64,000 nucleotides of DNA from Polytrichum commune (GCA_950295325.1 OX485806.1:57407169-57471168); one strand, 5' to 3'. Shown: positions 1-12,572, counted from the stretch's first letter. Numbers and translations: made by a program. Notes: generated by a model from the sequence alone, not told the origin.

Positions 1-861
1 GCCACGTATAAATCTCCACCCTTGTTGCCCGAGGCCTGAAGCCACTTGTTGTGGACGGACTCCGCAAGATTGCACGACGGCATCTCGGCCAACTGGTCTT
101 GAGTCAGAACCTTTTCCTGATTGGAGAGTGCAGAGGGAGTATTAGAGGGAGCACATAGAGAGGAAACTAAATCTAGTAAAAGACAATTATGAATCATGAA
201 GGGGATTTACCAGTTCCATGAAACCACCCCATTGAAGGTAGCGGAAGTGCCAGAAAGCAAGCCATAGCTGGAGGTGCTTGAGACCGTCCTCACTTGTACA
301 ATTCGATGATGCCCACCAAGACTTGATAGCTAGGTACCTAGTCTCCGCCTCTGCCATAGAGGACGCATTGCGATATTGAAGGCAAAGGTGTCTATGTTGG
401 TCTTGTAACTCATGCTTTATGTAGGATTTCGTATGTTTCTCGAGCGACTGTTTCCAATGGAAAAAACAAGTGCGCTCACGGCCCTCCATAGGAACTTTGG
501 GATCTCCTGAACCATACACAATGCGCACAGCGTTCCAATTGGCTTGCGCACTGTCCGCCATGAAGCCAATAAAGTTAGGATGCGGGATACCGTGGCGGGC
601 CATGACATGGTTGAGGTTCTGCTAGAAGAGCACTTGGGCATCCTTATCCTCCGATTGGAAATCACAACATGAAATGGTCATGACCCGTTGATAAGTCCCA
701 TCGTAGACATGAGTGGCCATGGTGGTCCACCCTTTGACCCGCTTGACGTGATCGGACATAATCCAGGCGTTCTCAAGGTCCCCACCCGGTTGCATCCGAC
801 GAACCAAATCCACCCCGCTTCCAGGACCAACCTCGGACATCTTGAAGACGAACACCTTGTC
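1..861 (-). pseudogene. MULE transposase fragment, element A
   Basis: This is the central part of a Mutator-like transposase. Exon 861-211 carries the catalytic core: an acidic SEDKD stretch, then MADSAQANWN and the C-x-FHW motif that follows the DDE aspartate in MULE transposases. A GT-AG intron at 210-117 is placed exactly as in the two other copies of the window. The next exon (116 to the window edge) reads EKVLTQDQLAEMPSCNLAES. The N-terminal zinc-binding part is missing: homology stops at 861 and unrelated DNA follows. An in-frame TAG at about 622-624 interrupts the reading frame at a position where copy C has tryptophan; copy B has the same TAG. Downstream the frame stays open for 131 codons to the intron. 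It lies divergent to the ParB-methyltransferase gene starting at 1,976, as in elements B and C. The SWIM end is outside the window. Confidence 0.85.
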
Positions 862-1108
862 GCAGGGTTGTCTATCGCGACGTCATGACGGTGTCGTGCC
901 GTGACGGACCCCTCCGTCACGACAAATAGGGTCCACGTAGGGTCAGCATAGGGGGAACGGACTAGGGTGGGTAAAATACTTACCTTCTTGCCAAGGTGGC
1001 GTCCTATGTGGCAGAAAACGCCGACGTGGTCGTGGATATGCCTAGCGCCAGGTAAATCATTTTGCCATTTTGTTTACCATTTTGTTAAAATCAAAGTAGT
1101 AAAAAACG
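862..1108. other. Junction segment with small hairpin
   Basis: Transposase homology ends abruptly at 861. The segment after it has no recognisable gene. It contains a 9-bp inverted repeat (CGTGACGGA / TCCGTCACG, 900-921, 4-base loop). It may be a remnant of the insertion or deletion that removed the transposase N-terminus. Confidence 0.4.
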
Positions 1109-1640
1109 ACTAAGGAGGGTGTGGGGCGGACGGGGGACGAGGGTGGGGGGGGGAACGGAGTGGACGGGGTCGGGAACGGGGGCGGGAATGGGGGGGGGGG
1201 AACGGAGTGGACGGGGTTGGGAACGGGGGCGGACGGGGGGGGGGGATTTTTTTTTTTAAAAATGGGGCGGACGGGGAAGAGAAAAAAAAACTGGGGCGGA
1301 CGGGGGCGTACGGGGTTGGGAACGGAGCGGACGGGGGGGGGATTTTTTAAAAAAAAAAAAAAAAGGCGGACGGGGAAGGGGGGAAAAAAAACAAAAAAAA
1401 ACTGGGGCGGATGGGGGAGCGGATGGGGGAGCGGATGGAGGGGCGGACGGGGCGCGGATGGGGGAGCGGATGGAGGGGCGGACGGGGCGGACGGGGCGGA
1501 TGGGGGAGCGGACGGAGGGGCGGACGGGGGGGAACGGGGCGGACGGGGGGAACGGGGCGTACGGGGTTGGGAACGGAGCGGACTGGGTCGGGGACTGGGT
1601 CGGGACTGGGTCGCGAACGGGAACGAAGTTCGGCCATTGA
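1109..1640. repeat. G-rich, strand-asymmetric low-complexity block
   Basis: About 530 bp of G runs on the plus strand, built from short units such as GGGGCGGACGG and GGGAGCGGATGG and interrupted by A runs and T runs. Long open frames predicted across it on both strands are composition artefacts (Gly/Arg or Pro/Ser/Arg only). Many runs of four or more Gs could form G-quadruplexes. It lies between the divergent transposase remnant and the ParB-methyltransferase gene, i.e. in the promoter interval of element A. Confidence 0.8.
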
Positions 1641-1975
1641 GCTGGAAGCCATGAAGGCAAAAAAACAGAAACGTAAATGAACAAAGATGCAAAGATTTAT
1701 AAGGAAGAAGAATGGTGAAGACAAACGTTGTGATGTCACCATGTGCATCACCGAAGGAACAGAATTCGAGGAACTAATGTATATAAAAAAGGAGTAGGGG
1801 GAGGATGCCAAAAAGGGAAAACAAGGGATGGCTGCCAAAAAGAGGGAAACCCTAACCCTGAAGCACTGGCAATATAAAGAACAATACAAGCAAAGGAACG
1901 AGTTATTATGTGAGTGCGATGCCCTAATAGAAGAGTATAGGAGAGAGACGATTATTGGGACGCCGGGACGCACAC
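1641..1975 (+). other. Presumed leader of the element A gene
   Basis: No ORF of note. The last bases before the start codon (ACGCACAC then ATGAAGGAAC) match the same region before exon 1 of the element B gene at 33,552, supporting a conserved start context. Confidence 0.4.
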
Positions 1976-2320
1976 ATGAAGGAACGAGGAAATAGTCAAG
2001 TCTCCACAGCCGATCCTGGAAGGAAGAGGAAGAAAAGAAAGGGAGGGACGAGTTTTAGCAATTCAAAGCAGAGGCGACGGAGAGAGCTTAGGAAGAAGGA
2101 GCAATCTTGTACACAGGGAAGTGAACCACCAACAGATTTGAGCAAGACGGGCGGAGAGGCAGAGACAGAGACGTCTAGCAGGAACGAGGAACTGGAACGG
2201 ATAGAGGAAGAACGGGAGAAGGGTGGATCACAAGAACAATCGATGGGAGAGAGTGAGCATCGAAGCGATTCGGATTCAAGCGAATCTGAGGAGGAGACAA
2301 AGGAGGACTCAATGGGCACA
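1976..2320 (+). CDS. Exon 1 of element A gene (basic/acidic N-terminus)
   Basis: Encodes 115 residues from an ATG conserved with element B. An early Lys/Arg-rich block (GRKRKKRKGG, then QRRRRELRKK) looks like a nuclear localisation signal and is followed by a Glu/Ser-rich acidic tail. The exon ends at ACA|GTAAGT in phase 0, as in element B (33,881). No enzymatic motif is seen. It probably targets or regulates the fused protein. Confidence 0.75.
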
Positions 2321-2769
2321 GTAAGTTTGGTTTAGCGTATTATGCACTAGGCTCAGATATACATTTAGGTAATTTACAAGATGGCATTTGATATTGAGTT
2401 ATGTAATGTGATTCTTCATGACCAACACGTTGAATGTTGAAAGCTCTCTTTTTGTTAAAGTTGGTTAGATGGGGATATACAACCGAACCCTCTCGGAAAC
2501 GAGAGGGTCAACAATTATGCACCACGAATAGGGTATTGGCTAAGCATGAAGTTGTGCGGGGCCGCCACCTCCCAAACATGGCCCATAGCAACTAGGCTTT
2601 CCGCCCATTATATTTTGGGGCAAGGTACCTAGGAAATAGAAGAGTTCGAAAATAGATGGAGGTAGTCCACCCTAGCCGACAACCTTGCGGTGTAGTGTCG
2701 AATGTGGAAGGAGCATCCACAATCCCATAGTTCGGAGAAGTTCGGCATAGACAGGTTTGATGTTTAAAC

Positions 2770-4060
2770 CTGCATTTTGTTTGAATAAGTGGCCATGTTT
2801 GCGGTTTCAAATTTGTAGTTGATAAGCAAGGTTCAGATTATGAGCCTAATTAGTGGCCATGTTAGAGGTTTCAGATTTGTAGTTGATAAGCAAGGTTCCG
2901 ATTATGAGCCTAATAAGTGGCCAAGTTAGAGGTTTCAGATTTGTAGTTGATAAGCTAGGTTCAGATTATGAGCCTAATAAGTGGCCATGTTTGCGGTTTT
3001 AGATTTGTAGTTGATAAGCAAGGTTCAGATTATGAGCCTAATAAGTGGCCAAGTTAGAGGTTTCAGATTTGTAGTTGATAAGCAAGGTTCAGATTATGAG
3101 GGAAATAAGTGGCCATGTTAGAGGTTTCAGATTTGTAGTTGATAAGCAAGGTTCAGATTATGAGCCTAATAAGTGGCCAAGTGAGAGGTTTCAGATTTGT
3201 AGTTGATAAGCTAGGTTCAGATTTTGAGCCTAATCTATAGCCATGTTAGAGGGTTCAAATTTCTAGTGTGTAAGCTAATTCCATATTTTTAGTCTAGTTT
3301 TGAGGTCCAATAAATATTTGGACAGGGGGGGGGGACCCTCTCGATTCCGAGAGGGTGGGGATAGTGGGGTTTTAGTGGGCCATGTGTAAGGTTTCAGCTT
3401 TGTATTTGATAAGCAAGGTTTTGATTATGAGCCTAATAAGTGGCCATGTTAGTGGTTTCATATTTGTAGTTAATGAGCTAGGTTCAGATTTTGAGCCTAA
3501 TATGTGGCCATGTTAGAGGGTTCAGATTTCTAGTATATACGTTAAGATCAGATTTTCAGTCTAGTTTTGAGGTCCACTACATATTTGGACAAGGGGGGGG
3601 GCCTCTCGTTTGCGAGAGGGTGGAGTAAGTGGGGTTTTAGTGGTCCATGTTAAGGTATCAGATTTGTAGTTAATGAGCTAGGTTCATATTATTAGCCTAA
3701 TATGTGGCCACGTTAGAGGGTTCATATTTCTAGTATGTAAGCTAATTCCATATTTTCAATCTAATTTTGAGGTCCACTAAATATTTGGACAAGGGGAGGG
3801 GGGACCCTCTCGATTCCGAGAGGGTGGGGATAGTGGGGTCTTAGTGGGCCATGTGTAAGGTTTTAGCTTTGTATTTGATAAGCAAGGTTTTGATTATGAG
3901 CCTAATAAGTGGCCATGTTAGTGGTTTCAGATTTGTAGTTAATGAGCGAGGTCTAGATTTTGAGCCTAATATGTGGCCATGTTAGAGGGTTCAGATTTCT
4001 AGTATATACGTTAAGATCATATTATGAGTCCAAGGTTTAGACCCTCTCGGAAACCAAAGG
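2770..4060 (+). repeat. Tandem array in intron 1 of element A gene
   Basis: Degenerate units of about 64 bp (AATAAGTGGCCATGTTAGAG and following) are repeated through intron 1. Every few units a palindrome occurs with arms close to CCCTCTCG / CGAGAGGG (near 3,333, 3,600 and 3,805; degenerate near 4,045; one earlier near 2,490), flanked by a G run. The same unit fills intron 6. Confidence 0.85.
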
Positions 4061-4485
4061 GTGGGTGTGAGGGGCCCAGGTTGAGTTCTTTGTTGTCAAT
4101 AGTGGATTCTGATTTGGAGATATAGTGAATAAGGGGATTTTTCTTGGAATCGACAGGGTGGGTCATGTAGGATTACAGGGGCAGGTTGGAGGTTTCTAAT
4201 TTGGAAAGACTATGCTTTGTTGTGTTTTCTAGTGTCTTAAGGTGTATTTTGTGCATGCAGGCATCGGAGTCTTTGGCTCTTCCTGTAGCACGGGTGCAAT
4301 ACATGGCGGATGGGGTTGTTATATTGTCGCCTCTTGAGGCTAGCCATGCGGCTTTGGATGACATCTCACAAGAAGAGGTGTTTGATTCATACATCTGATA
4401 CTGGTGTTCTTGTATTGTATCAATGCTTCATTCACATTCTGGGTTTAGAGTTTTTTTCTTATGCTTTGCTTCTCTTATGTTGTAG

Positions 4486-5063
4486 ATTGATGTTCCGGCT
4501 GTACCCGACTGCATAAAACCTCTTGCTGAGTTGAATCTACCTGAAGCAGAGTTAACGGTTCGTAGATCGCAAAAACAAAACTCCAACACCGTGATTCAGC
4601 AGGTTCGATTCAAGCCTCTAGGGAAGTCTCGTTTCTCAATTCCATTGTGTCGGTTGCGGACTCTTCCTCTTGTTCGGCCAATCAACGACGTTGATGTTTC
4701 TCGTTTGGAGAATGAGTTTGTGATGGGGTATCGTGATGGTGACCGAGCTATGTACGTCTCAACATACAACAACCTCGATGAGCCTCTTGATGTCTCCGAT
4801 GACATCAAGTCCTCCTGGAGTCCATTATGGCAGGAGGCCAATGCAGAGTTTGATGCCATACTCCAAATAGACTTCGACCTTGCTTACTTTGTTGGCAAAA
4901 TGTTCTTCGTGTGGGAAGGGAACCATCGATTGACAGCTTGGTGGAGGCACATCAACAATCATCACCCGTTGGACAAAAATTGGCATATATGGGCTGATTG
5001 TATTGTGGTGGATGCAAGAAATTGCACCGCTCCCTTCCTTAATGCTATGAATGACATCAACTG
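4486..5063 (+). CDS. ParB-like domain exon, element A
   Basis: The open exon encodes about 192 residues. An IPLCRL...LPLVRPIN segment resembles the first strand and 'xNPR' region of ParB N-terminal domains. VMGYRDGD and YVS follow, then FFVWEGNHRLTAWW (about 4,905-4,945), which corresponds to the D/E-G-N-H-R motif of the ParB/sulfiredoxin fold, then CIVVDARN and LNAMNDIN. Related exons are at 60,104-60,677 and 51,229-50,493. In ParB proteins this fold binds CTP and DNA; that this copy does so is inference. The exon ends in phase 2, as its homologues do (allowing for the 1-base deletion in B). Confidence 0.75.
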
Positions 5064-6009
5064 GTGAGTTCAACATTTAATGTTGTTGATCCTCTCTTTT
5101 GTTTGTTCGCATTTTTTCCTCTAACATTTTATTTGTCTAGGTCCACGGAGCATGACCATGTTAAGGACAACCTCCCCGCCAAGTTACTTCGCATTCGTAC
5201 GTTTGGAAAGATGAGGCTAGAGGAGTTCAAAGACCTCCTTTCCGTTTCGGACTACAAGATGTGTGAGTCCAAGATGGAGAAGAGTCCTACTTGGTATCCC
5301 CTGACATTAGATGTCTTCGTCAAGTTCTTATACAAGGTAAATTTTGTGTACATTTTCCACTCCCATCTTTCTCCCACGTCTATGTACGCTTCTTATCCTT
5401 ATTTTTGTTTGTTTCAGAGGGAGATATCCAACGCGGCTGATACCGCGGCAAGGTCATATCATGAGGCTACTCCGGAGGCTCAGAGAACTGCTACCGATAT
5501 TTGGAATGCTATGACAAAAGCCCAAGATAGGTTGATCAAAACCATTCGTTCTCGGAACTTTGAGAAGTTCATTTCCGTTGCCCACAAGGACAACGGTGAT
5601 GATTTCTTCAACGAGGTGTCTCTCCTATCTTTGTTTTTTGGTTTAGTTTTTCATCCTCCTATGAATTTTGCCGTGCTTGTTTTATCTTTATTTTACTTAT
5701 CTTTCTTCTATGTGGCAGATTGGCCGTCATTTCTCCACTTTCCTGGTCACTGATATGACAATTGAGAAACTTCAAAAGGTGGCCACCGCACATGTAGATT
5801 CCCACTTCAAGGGCAAGTGGCTACGTTGGTGGAACTCTCCTCCCGAGGTCAAGGATAAGAATAGATTTCCCTCCGATCTCCCTCTTAGGGAGAAAGTCCT
5901 CGACAACTGGCTCAACAAAGCTTCTTTCTGGGCTCAGGTGCATCCTCAGTATTTTGACTCCGTTTCTTCTTTTCCATTCTACATGTGGGATTCGAGTGGG
6001 TCATGCCAA

Positions 6010-8440
6010 GGTTTCGGATTTCAAGGGGATAGTGGGGTATTAGTGGGCCATGTTGAGGTTTCGGATTTGAATTAGATAAGCTAAATTCAGATGATGAGTC
6101 GAATAAGTGGCCAGGTTGATGTATCAGATTTCTAGTTAATAAGCTAAGTTCAGATTTTCAGCCTAATAAATGGCCAGGTTAAGGTTTCAGTTTTCTAGAA
6201 TATAAGCTAAGTTCTGATTATGAGTTGTATAAGTGGCCATGTTTGAGGTTTCAGACTTCTAGTTGATAAGCAAGGTTCAGATTATGAGTCTCATAAGTGG
6301 CCAGTTTAAGGTTTCAGATTTGAAGTTGATAAACAAGGTTCAGATTATGAGCCTAATAAGTGGCCAAGTTAGAGGTTTCAGATTTGTAGTTGATAAGCTA
6401 GGTTCAGATTATGACGGAAATAAGTGGCCATGTTTGCGGTTTTAGATTTGTAGTTGATAAGCAAGGTTCAGATTATGAGCCTAATAAGTGGCCAAGTTAG
6501 AGGTTTCAGATTTGTACTTGATAAGCTAGGTTCAGATTATGAAAGAAATAAGTGGCCATGTTTGCGGTTTCAGATTTGTAGTTGATAACCAAGGTTCAGA
6601 TTATGAGCCTAATAAGTGGCCAAGTGAGAGGTTTCAGATTTGTACTTGATAAACTAGGTTCAGATTATGAGGGAAATAAGTGGCCATGTTAGTGGTTTCA
6701 GATTTGTAGTTAATGAGCTAGGTTCAGATTATGAGCCTAATAAATGGCCAAGTGAGAGGTTTCAGATTTGTAGTTGATAAGCTAGGTTCAAATTTTGAGC
6801 CTAATATGTGGCCATGTTAGAGGGTTCAGATTTCTAGTATGTAATCTAATTCCAGATTTTTAGTCTAGTTTTGAGGTCCACTAAATATTTGGACAGGGGG
6901 GCGGACCCTCTCGATTCTGAGAGGGTGGGGTAAGTGTGGTTTTAGCGGGCCATGTGTAAGGTTTCAGCTTTGTATTTGATAAACAAGGTTTTGATTATGA
7001 GCCTAATAAGTGGCCATGTTAGTGGTTTCAGATTAGTAGTTAATAAGCTAGGTTCAGATTATGAGCCTAATAAGTGGCCATGTTAGAGGTTTCAGATTTG
7101 TACTTGATAAGCAAGGTTCAGATTATGAAGGAAATAAGTGGCCATGTTTGCGGTTTCAGATTTGTAGTTGATAAGCAAGGTTCAGATTATGAGCGTAATA
7201 AGTGGCCAAGTGAGAGGTTTCAGATTTGTACTTGACAAACTAGGTTCAGATTATGAGGGAAATAAGTGGCCATGTTAGTGATTTCAGATTTGTAGTTAAT
7301 GAGCTAGGTTCAGATTATGAGCCTAATAAGTGGCCAAGTGAGAGGTTTCAGATTTGTAGTTGATAAGCTAGGTTCAAATTTTGAGCCTAATATGTGGCCA
7401 TGTTAGAGGGTTCAGATTTCTAGTATGTAATCTAATTCCAGATTTTCAGTCTAGTTTTGAGGTCCACTAAATATTTGGACGGGGGGGGACCCTCTCGGTT
7501 CCGAGAGGGTGGGGTAAGTGGGGTTTTAGCAGGCCATGTGTAAGGTTTCAGCTTTGTATTTGATAAGCAAGGTTTTGATTATGAGCCTAATAAGTGGCCA
7601 TGTTAGTGGTTTCAGATTAGTAGTTAATAAGCTAGGTTCAGATTATGAGCCTAATAAGTGGCCATGTTAGAGGGTTCAGATTTGTAGTTGATAAGTAAGA
7701 TTCAGATCATGAGGGAAATAAGTGGCCATGTTAGAGGGTTCAGATTTCTAGTATGTAAGCTAATTCCAGATTTTCAGTCTAATTTTGAGGTCAAAAAAAT
7801 ATTTGGACCAGGGGGGGCCTCTTGTTTCCGAGAGGGTGGGGTAAGTGGGGTTTTAGTGGGCCATGTTAAGGTATCAGATTTGTACTTAATGAGCTAGGTT
7901 CAAATTATTTGCTTAATATGTGGCCATGTTAGAGGGTTCAGATTTCTAGTATGTAAGCTAATTCCATATTTTCAATCTAATTTTGAGGTCCACTAAATAT
8001 TTGGACAAGGGGGAAGGGCCTCTCGATTCCGAGAGGGTGGGGATAGTGGGGTTTTAGTGGGCCATGTATAAGGTTTCAGATTTGTACTTGATAAGCTAGG
8101 TTCAGATTATGAGGGAAATAAGTGGCCATGTTTGCGGTTTCAGATTTGTACTTGATAAGCTAGGTTCAGATTATGAGGGAAATAAGTGGCCATGTTTGCG
8201 GTTTCAGATTTGTAGTTGATAAGCAAGGTTCAGATTATGAGTCTAATAAGTGGCCATGTTAGTGGTTTCAGATTTGTAGTTGATAAGCAAGGTTCAGATT
8301 ATGAGCCTAATAAGTGGCCATGTTTGAGGTTTCAGATTTGTAGTTGATAAGCTAAATTCAGATTTTCAGCCTAATAAGTGGCCAGGTTAAGGTTTCAGAT
8401 TTCTAGTTAATAAGCTAAGTTCAGATTTCTAATGTCTTAA
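6010..8440 (+). repeat. Tandem array in intron 6 of element A gene
   Basis: About 2.4 kb of the same ~64-bp unit as in intron 1, in the same orientation. Palindromes with CCCTCTCG / CGAGAGGG arms recur near 6,905, 7,490, 7,810 and 8,015, each next to a conserved block reading GGTCCACTAAATATTTGGAC (or a close variant). Short ORFs here are repeat artefacts. Confidence 0.88.
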
Positions 8441-10498
8441 GGGGCCATGTTAGAGGTCTATGTTGTCAAAATTGGATTTTGTTTTTGATATATGGTTCAA
8501 GTTAGAGTGGAGTATGTTATCAAGTACCATCCCCTTACTATTTTCTTTGTTGTCATAGTTGGAGAAGGGGGTTGAGGGCGAGATAGCTTCAGTTAAAAAT
8601 GAGTGTTCCGTTGAAATCGATTGGAGTTCCGCGGAGGATATTTATCAACCGGCCAATTATGTTGAGCATTGGAGGCTGAATCTTTGGGACAAGGCATTTT
8701 TGGTTTATTTTGACGACAAGGGAGATTTGAAATTTATCAAAGGCCTTGATCTCATGGATTTTAAGGAAGGCCCCATAGCAATCAAACGCGTCGCTTACCG
8801 GTAATATTTTGAGTTTTCTTTTAGTTCATATAGTTTTTGTTTCATTTCTATCCCGCCACCGTTTTTGTTTATGATGTTCTTCATTTTATAGGTTCATCCA
8901 CCGTGAGCTCGTTTTGAAGAATGCTTTGCCTTCTTCGTGCTTGCCAACCTTCCTTGTAGATAGGGTCGATGTCAACTCCGATCTTTGTGTGTATACGCCC
9001 GTGCAAGTTTCCAAGTTTTCGGAGTCTCACTTGCAGGCTGGGGGATGGTACTTGGATTGTTCTAGAGGATTTGTGCCTGAGGTAGAGAAGCCTCTTTTTT
9101 CCAGCCTTGTGATTAGTGCTCCCGAGGTGACCTTTGTCCCCTTTGAGGAACCCGACATTGTTGAGCTTCCTCCTCCACCGCCCAAGGCACCAAAGGGAAA
9201 GGAAAGAGCTAGGAATACCGGCACTCAATCAACTCGGTCTGCCTCAAAGACCCTTGTTCAACCACCCACCCTTTTACAGAGTCCACCTAGCACTCCCTCC
9301 GTTGCTCCATCAGTTGCTCCATCAGCTGCCCCCTCTATCACTCCCTCCACATCTCGTCCACAAACTATTGCTACTCCTTCACACAGTGGCACTTCTCTAC
9401 TCTCCTTGCCTCGCAAGAGGAAGGCCGCCCTCTTGGATACGAATGCCACCTCTTCGGATTCCCCTACCACGCTTGCCCTCATCAAAAATGTGGACATGGT
9501 ACAACTCATGCTCGATTCCGACCTTGCAGGAGGTCCCCTCCCGGCATATACGCGCATCCAAGAGTCCAAGACTTCTACGTCGCCGATGATTGGTTCGGAA
9601 TGGCTGATTTGGACCTCCAATCTCCGGTGGACCCCTCTGGAGTGGTAAGCAACTATCCATCTCCTAGTCCATTTTTGTTTTGTTTTTCATTTTACTTATT
9701 CCGATTCTTATGAAATCGTTGTCATTTTTTCAGACTCGCAAATTCAATATCAAGGTTCTTATTCGTGCTAACTCCGTTCTGAAAGTGCGACCGGAGGCCG
9801 CCCAAGAGTATGGTTACTACCTCCAGCGAGATGGATGGTTGAATACTTTCACCGATGAGAAGAGCCAGACAATGCGCAGTGATGGGATACCCTGGAGAGG
9901 TGCTCGCAAAAAACATCAAGTTTTTTTTCTATCATTTTTGTTAGTCTCACCGATAATAATGATGTTATTATAGATTGGCAATGTGGTGTAGGTGGTTCGA
10001 TTACAGCGTGTTGCTCCATTGAGAGGCATATTGTGGCCCTTGAGAGTGACCCAGTGATTTTTAATGCGATACTACTCCCCATGCGTGAAAACCAACCTTC
10101 GCGACCTCCCCGCTCAAATGCCACACTGTCCACCTTTATGTTTGATCCTCCTAAGAAGATGACCAAACGCGCATTCGGTTTTCTTTGTACGTAAGTTTTA
10201 TTTCTATGTTTTCTCATATTTACGTTCTTGTCATTTTCCCATCTTTGTGTGTCATGTTGTTTCTAATCTTATTGCTTATTGGTTTAGAGCGCCAAGGGAG
10301 AACGCATGTATGAGTTCGAGTCCTTCCAAGACGTTCGAGCTCCCAACCTATGCTGCTAGTCTTGCCAATCTTTTAGCGGAAGCTCCGTTTCCACCTCCTA
10401 ATCGCATCCGACCTTTCAACAAACTAATGGAGGATTTTCTAGACATAGAGGCCGAGGAGGGTGAGGATAGTGATAGACATGGTAGTCCTAGTTCTTGA

Positions 10499-10899
10499 CT
10501 ACGCCTTGGACCTCCATTTTGTTTGTATTGATTTTACTTTATAAGTTTATTTCTTCAATTTTTATGTGGCTATTGCAAACCTCATTCAATCCCTTATTGA
10601 AGTTGGTTGGTGTTTGATTTCAATTCTCTAGATAGGTTGGGTAGACGGGTTGAGTATATTTTGAAGGTTGTGAGTGACTTTGAATGGTTTGAATGTTTGT
10701 GTTGAACTTTAACTCTTGGCCACATTCCATACCTCTTGAATGTTTGTATTAAGGCTTAACTCATATGTTCAATTGATGACGTAAGCCCTAATTTAATATA
10801 AACGTATTCGAAACCTAGACTATAAGATGTTTGATAACAAACACTATCTTCCACGCCTATAGGTTCGGTTGGTTCACCGAACAAGGTTCGGTTATTATT
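10499..10899. other. 3' flank of element A gene
   Basis: AT-rich sequence between the gene's TGA and the right TIR, no ORF. It presumably holds the 3' UTR and the subterminal region of the element. A short TTCGGTTGGTTCACCGAACAA inverted-repeat motif lies near 10,865-10,885. Confidence 0.4.
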
Positions 10900-11071
10900 T
10901 ACACGGGAATGGGGTGGCTTTTTCGACAAATTGAAGACAAACTATCACTAAATTCCACGGAAATAGGCACGACTTCCCCTAAAATATTCCAACAAATTTG
11001 AAAATCTCCGCTCTCCAATCTCCGCTCTCCAATCTCCGCTCTCCGAGCTATGCTCACATACTTGAGTTTCC
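10900..11071 (-). repeat. Right terminal inverted repeat of MULE element A
   Basis: Read from the outside inwards on the minus strand it starts GGAAACTCAAGTATGTGAGC, has three copies of GGAGAGCGGAGATT-like units, and then carries the conserved box CTATTTCCGTGGAAT (10,951-10,967). The same order is seen at 17,206, 24,974, 38,442 and 59,636. It marks the right end of element A. The left end is outside the window, so no target duplication can be checked. Confidence 0.8.
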
Positions 11072-11084
11072 GACTAGTGGGTAT

Positions 11085-11796
11085 GTGGACTGGAATGGAC
11101 CCTCTTGGTTCCGAGAGGGTCGTAGTGGAGGAATGTAGGACCAGATTTTGAACTTGAATGTTGAAGGCTTGTTTGTGAATATAGGTTGGACTAGTGGGTA
11201 TGTGGATTGGAATGGACCCTTTCGGTTCCGAGAGGGTCTTAGTGGAGGAATGTAGGACCGGATTTTGAACTTGAATGTTGAAGGCTTGTTTGTGAATATA
11301 GGTTGGACTAGTGTGTATGTGGACTGGAATGGACCCTCTCGGTTCCGAGAGGGTCTTAGTGGAGGAATGTAGGACCAGATTTTGAACTTGAATGTTGAAG
11401 GCTTGTTTGTGAATATAGGTTGGAGTAGTTGGTATGTGGACTGGATTGGACCCTCTCGGGTCCGAGAGGGTTTATGTGGAGGAATGTGGGAACAAATTTT
11501 GCACTTGAATGTTGAAGGCTTGTTTGTAAATATAGGTTGGAGTAGTTGGTATATAGGTTGGACTAGTGTGTATGTGGACTGGAATGGACCCTCTCGGTTC
11601 CGAGAGGGTCTATGTGGAGGAATGTGGGAAGAAATTTTGCACTTGAATGTTGATGGTTTGTTTGTGAATATAGGTTGGAATAGTTGGTATATAGGTTGGA
11701 GTAGTGTGTATGTGGATTGGAATGGACCCTATCGGTTCCGAGAGGGTCTTATTTGAGGAATGTAGGACCTGATTTTGAACTGAATGTTGAAGGCTT
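11085..11796 (+). repeat. Palindrome tandem array flanking element A
   Basis: Six units of about 118-138 bp, each holding a palindrome with arms CCCTCTCGG / CCGAGAGGG around a 2-bp centre. The unit is the same as in intron 1 of the element B gene (33,990-37,650). Element A therefore seems to have inserted into the intronic array of another element of the family, of which nothing else is seen here. Confidence 0.8.
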
Positions 11797-11918
11797 GTAT
11801 GAGCCCAAATGAGGTGCACATATGCGTACTTAGGCTTAGAGGTTACTAGAAGTAGAATTTGACCTTTGGACAGTTGTTGGAGATATCACCCATGGCTCGT
11901 AAGATTCTCAAGGAATGA

Positions 11919-12572
11919 ATGCCGGTGAATAGGAGGACTAGAAAGGTGAAGACTAGGGTGGCTGCTAGAATTCAATTGCAAGGAGGAGGGTGTGATGTCA
12001 AGGCAATTGAAATCGAAGTTGTGGTGGTGGACAAAGTGGTTCCGAACGTGTTAATGGATGGAGGTAGTGGTCTAAACATCTTGCCGGAGCACACCATGAA
12101 GAGGTTGGGTCTTACGGGTCCTTCACCTCTCATCATCAACATGACGAATCAAACTCCGGCCGTGCCATTGGGAATGATTAAGGATTGTAGGATTAACACC
12201 GATGGCGAAGAATATGTGGTCACTTTTTATGTCATCAAGATGCATTCTAACAAGGACACATTTCCCATCTTGTTAGGAAGGCCATGGTTGAGAATGTCAG
12301 AGGCTATAGTCGAATGGGGAGGGCCCCAGCCTTCCATCACTTATGGTCCTAAGGATAATAGGGTCAAGGTTTCTATAGGATCATTAGGTGGTTGGATGAG
12401 AAAGGAGATCTCCTCATCCTCCGAGGATGAGATTGATGACAAAGAAGACCACAATGATGGTAAGGCATTGGTAGGAGTGGTCCATGCGGGTGGTCATGGT
12501 AAAATCATGGATTCAGTATCAGGTGGCTTAGGTCCTAGTTTCTATTATTATGGGGATGATGGGGAATATTAA
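11919..12572 (+). pseudogene. Gypsy family 1 protease region
   Basis: Open stretch of 217 codons beginning at MPVNRRTRK. The retropepsin active site is the plant-type variant DGGSGLNILP, preceded by VVDKVVPNVLM, and the second half has FPILLGRPWLRMS and WGG. Copy 2 at 23,160-23,816 is closely similar on the other strand. The segment belonged to a gag-pol polyprotein; an in-frame TGA just upstream replaces a glycine codon. Confidence 0.85.

Larger units (their letters stand above)
1976..10498 (+). pseudogene. ParB-like / DNA methyltransferase fusion gene, element A
   Basis: Ten exons are supported by GT-AG sites and by alignment with the element C gene: 1976-2320, 4261-4377, 4486-5063, 5141-5336, 5418-5615, 5719-5937, 8559-8800, 8892-9644, 9734-10190 and 10288-10498 (TGA). 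Exon 1 is basic then acidic; exons 3-4 carry a ParB/sulfiredoxin-like domain with EGNHRLTAW; exons 8-9 match the methyltransferase half, with DWQCGVGGS (motif I) followed by RHIVALESD. Two frameshifts are visible, near 9,555 and in a T8 run near 9,925. About 60-70 residues present in copy C between the motif IV region and motif I are absent, so the methyltransferase half is probably dead. Introns 1 and 6 are filled with palindrome-bearing tandem repeats. The role is not known; DNA binding and base methylation are inferred from fold. Confidence 0.78.

Noticed and set aside
1057..1973. Pro/Ser/Arg or Gly/Arg-rich ORFs on both strands
   Set aside because: They only reflect the G-rich low-complexity block.
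2770..8440. CRISPR-like array
   Set aside because: The ~64-bp units are contiguous and degenerate, without unique spacers, inside introns of a eukaryotic gene.
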